A stretch of DNA of 5,806 bases from an uncultured Caryophanales bacterium. GTDB lineage: Bacteria; Bacillota_I; Bacilli_A; RF39; UBA660. Made by a program: the position numbers and the translations under genes. This document shows positions 5,485 to 5,806 of the stretch, piece after piece (the first letter of the stretch is position 1; each line of letters opens with the position of its first letter). Location of the stretch: positions 1 through 5,806 of the forward strand of contig CAMYXG010000080.1 of the NCBI GenBank assembly GCA_947303225.1, read 5' to 3'. The notes under the pieces were generated by a model. It was not told the DNA's origin. It did no database searches and worked only from the letters and a program-made list of their open reading frames with translations.

Positions 5485-5488
5485 AAAT

Positions 5489-5564
5489 TGGTATCCTGGA
5501 AGGGACTTGAACCCTTATCGATTCCGTCGGAGGGAACTATTTTATCCAATTAAACTACCAGGAC
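5489..5564 (-). tRNA. tRNA-Arg (anticodon CCG)
   Basis: A full cloverleaf reads on the minus strand with an encoded CCA end (5489-5491). The acceptor is GTCCTGG/CCAGGAT with a G1-U72 wobble. The D-stem is GTTT/AAAT with loop AATTGGATA. The anticodon stem is GTTCC/GGAAT with loop CTCCGAC, and the anticodon CCG is at 5528-5530. There is a five-base variable loop (CGATA), and the T-arm is AAGGG/CCCTT with loop TTCAAGT. It reads the rare CGG arginine codon. It lies 10 nt after the stop codon of the right-edge gene with no promoter between them, so it is probably cut from that transcript by RNase P. Its 3' end nearly touches the convergent phosphodiesterase gene. Confidence 0.95.
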
Positions 5565-5574
5565 AGATCAGGAA

Positions 5575-5806
5575 CTAAGCCTGTTCATTTTCTTCTGTAC
5601 AAGTTGTTCCAAATTTTTCAGCTAATTCTAACCATTTTGATACTTTTGCTTTTCCATTTTCTATGATATTGTCTTCTTCCCCTTCAATGGCAAGTAATGC
5701 ATTTATGTTTATTTTATCATAATTAATGGTAATGTTACTTGTTACTGTTGTTTCTTTTCTTTCTACATTTGCATCATAGTATTCTAATCCATCATAGTTT
5801 TGTTGG
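5575..5806 (-). CDS. C-terminal part of a gene entering from the right edge; possible YehR/DUF1307-type lipoprotein (partial)
   Basis: The last 76 residues of a minus-strand protein are visible, from QQNYDGLEYYDANVERKETT to the end ENEQA, with stop TAG at 5575-5577. The pattern (Tyr-x-Gly-x-x-Tyr, then alternating Thr-rich strands, Ile-x-Tyr-Asp-Lys-Ile, and a C-terminal helix ending LAEKFGTTC) recalls the C-terminal half of small secreted YehR/DUF1307 lipoproteins. I hold this weakly, because the N-terminus with any lipobox lies outside the window. The reading frame and codon use look like real coding sequence. It is followed after 10 nt by tRNA-Arg on the same strand, so co-transcription is likely. 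Confidence 0.72.
   Translation of the reverse strand, partial: QQNYDGLEYYDANVERKETTVTSNITINYDKININALLAIEGEEDNIIENGKAKVSKWLELAEKFGTTCTEENEQA

Noticed and set aside
5477..5488. Palindrome ATTTTTAAAAAT between the phosphodiesterase gene and the tRNA as a shared terminator
   Set aside because: It consists only of A and T with no loop and no G-C pairs, so it would not form a stable RNA hairpin.
1..5806. CRISPR arrays, insertion sequences, phage or defence-system genes
   Set aside because: No regularly spaced repeats, transposase or integrase motifs, or terminal inverted repeats were found. The tRNA has no adjacent integrase or duplicated 3' end in the window.

Overview
The window looks like a chromosomal piece from an AT-rich Gram-positive bacterium of the Bacillota (Firmicutes), probably a gut-type Bacilli/Erysipelotrichia or Clostridia relative. 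This rests on strong AGGAGG-type ribosome sites, near-consensus sigma-A promoters with 17-bp spacers, compact intrinsic terminators, a class B sortase, a DUF1846 protein and a yybP-ykoY-type manganese riboswitch. Tryptophan is read from TGG and at least one gene ends in TGA, so standard bacterial code 11 fits and the Mycoplasma code does not. No transposase, phage gene, CRISPR array or plasmid function was seen.

Layout, left to right. (1) At 1-41 is the extreme N-terminus of a minus-strand gene that runs off the left edge, with its own promoter at 74-102. (2) At 135-668 (minus) is a 177-residue cytosolic protein of unknown function. It is preceded by a terminator (103-125 is its own, 712-744 is in its leader), a manganese riboswitch aptamer (735-819) and a consensus promoter (831-859). 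(3) At 937-2379 (minus) is a full-length DUF1846 protein with its own promoter. (4) At 2503-3720 (minus) is a 405-residue protein I do not recognise, with an internal duplication and a candidate operator upstream. (5) At 3841-4653 (minus) is a class B sortase with complete His/Cys/Arg catalytic residues. (6) At 4780-5484 (plus), divergent from the sortase, is a cytosolic glycerophosphodiester phosphodiesterase. (7) At 5489-5564 (minus) is tRNA-Arg(CCG). (8) At 5575-5806 (minus) is the C-terminal part of a gene entering from the right edge, ending only 10 nt before the tRNA.

The genes do not form one operon. Nearly every protein gene has its own promoter and terminator, so they look like independently controlled units. 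The exception is the right-edge gene and tRNA-Arg, which are probably co-transcribed. Starts were re-chosen from ribosome-binding sites for four genes: ATG at 668, GTG at 2379, GTG at 3720 and ATG at 4780.

The most interesting item is the riboswitch. It has the conserved yybP-ykoY sequence blocks in the right order. The 3' strand of its closing stem is also the 5' arm of a perfect intrinsic terminator, which is the architecture of a transcriptional ON switch. The gene it controls is not a recognisable manganese exporter but a small soluble protein of unknown function, which makes that protein a candidate new player in manganese (or related metal) physiology.
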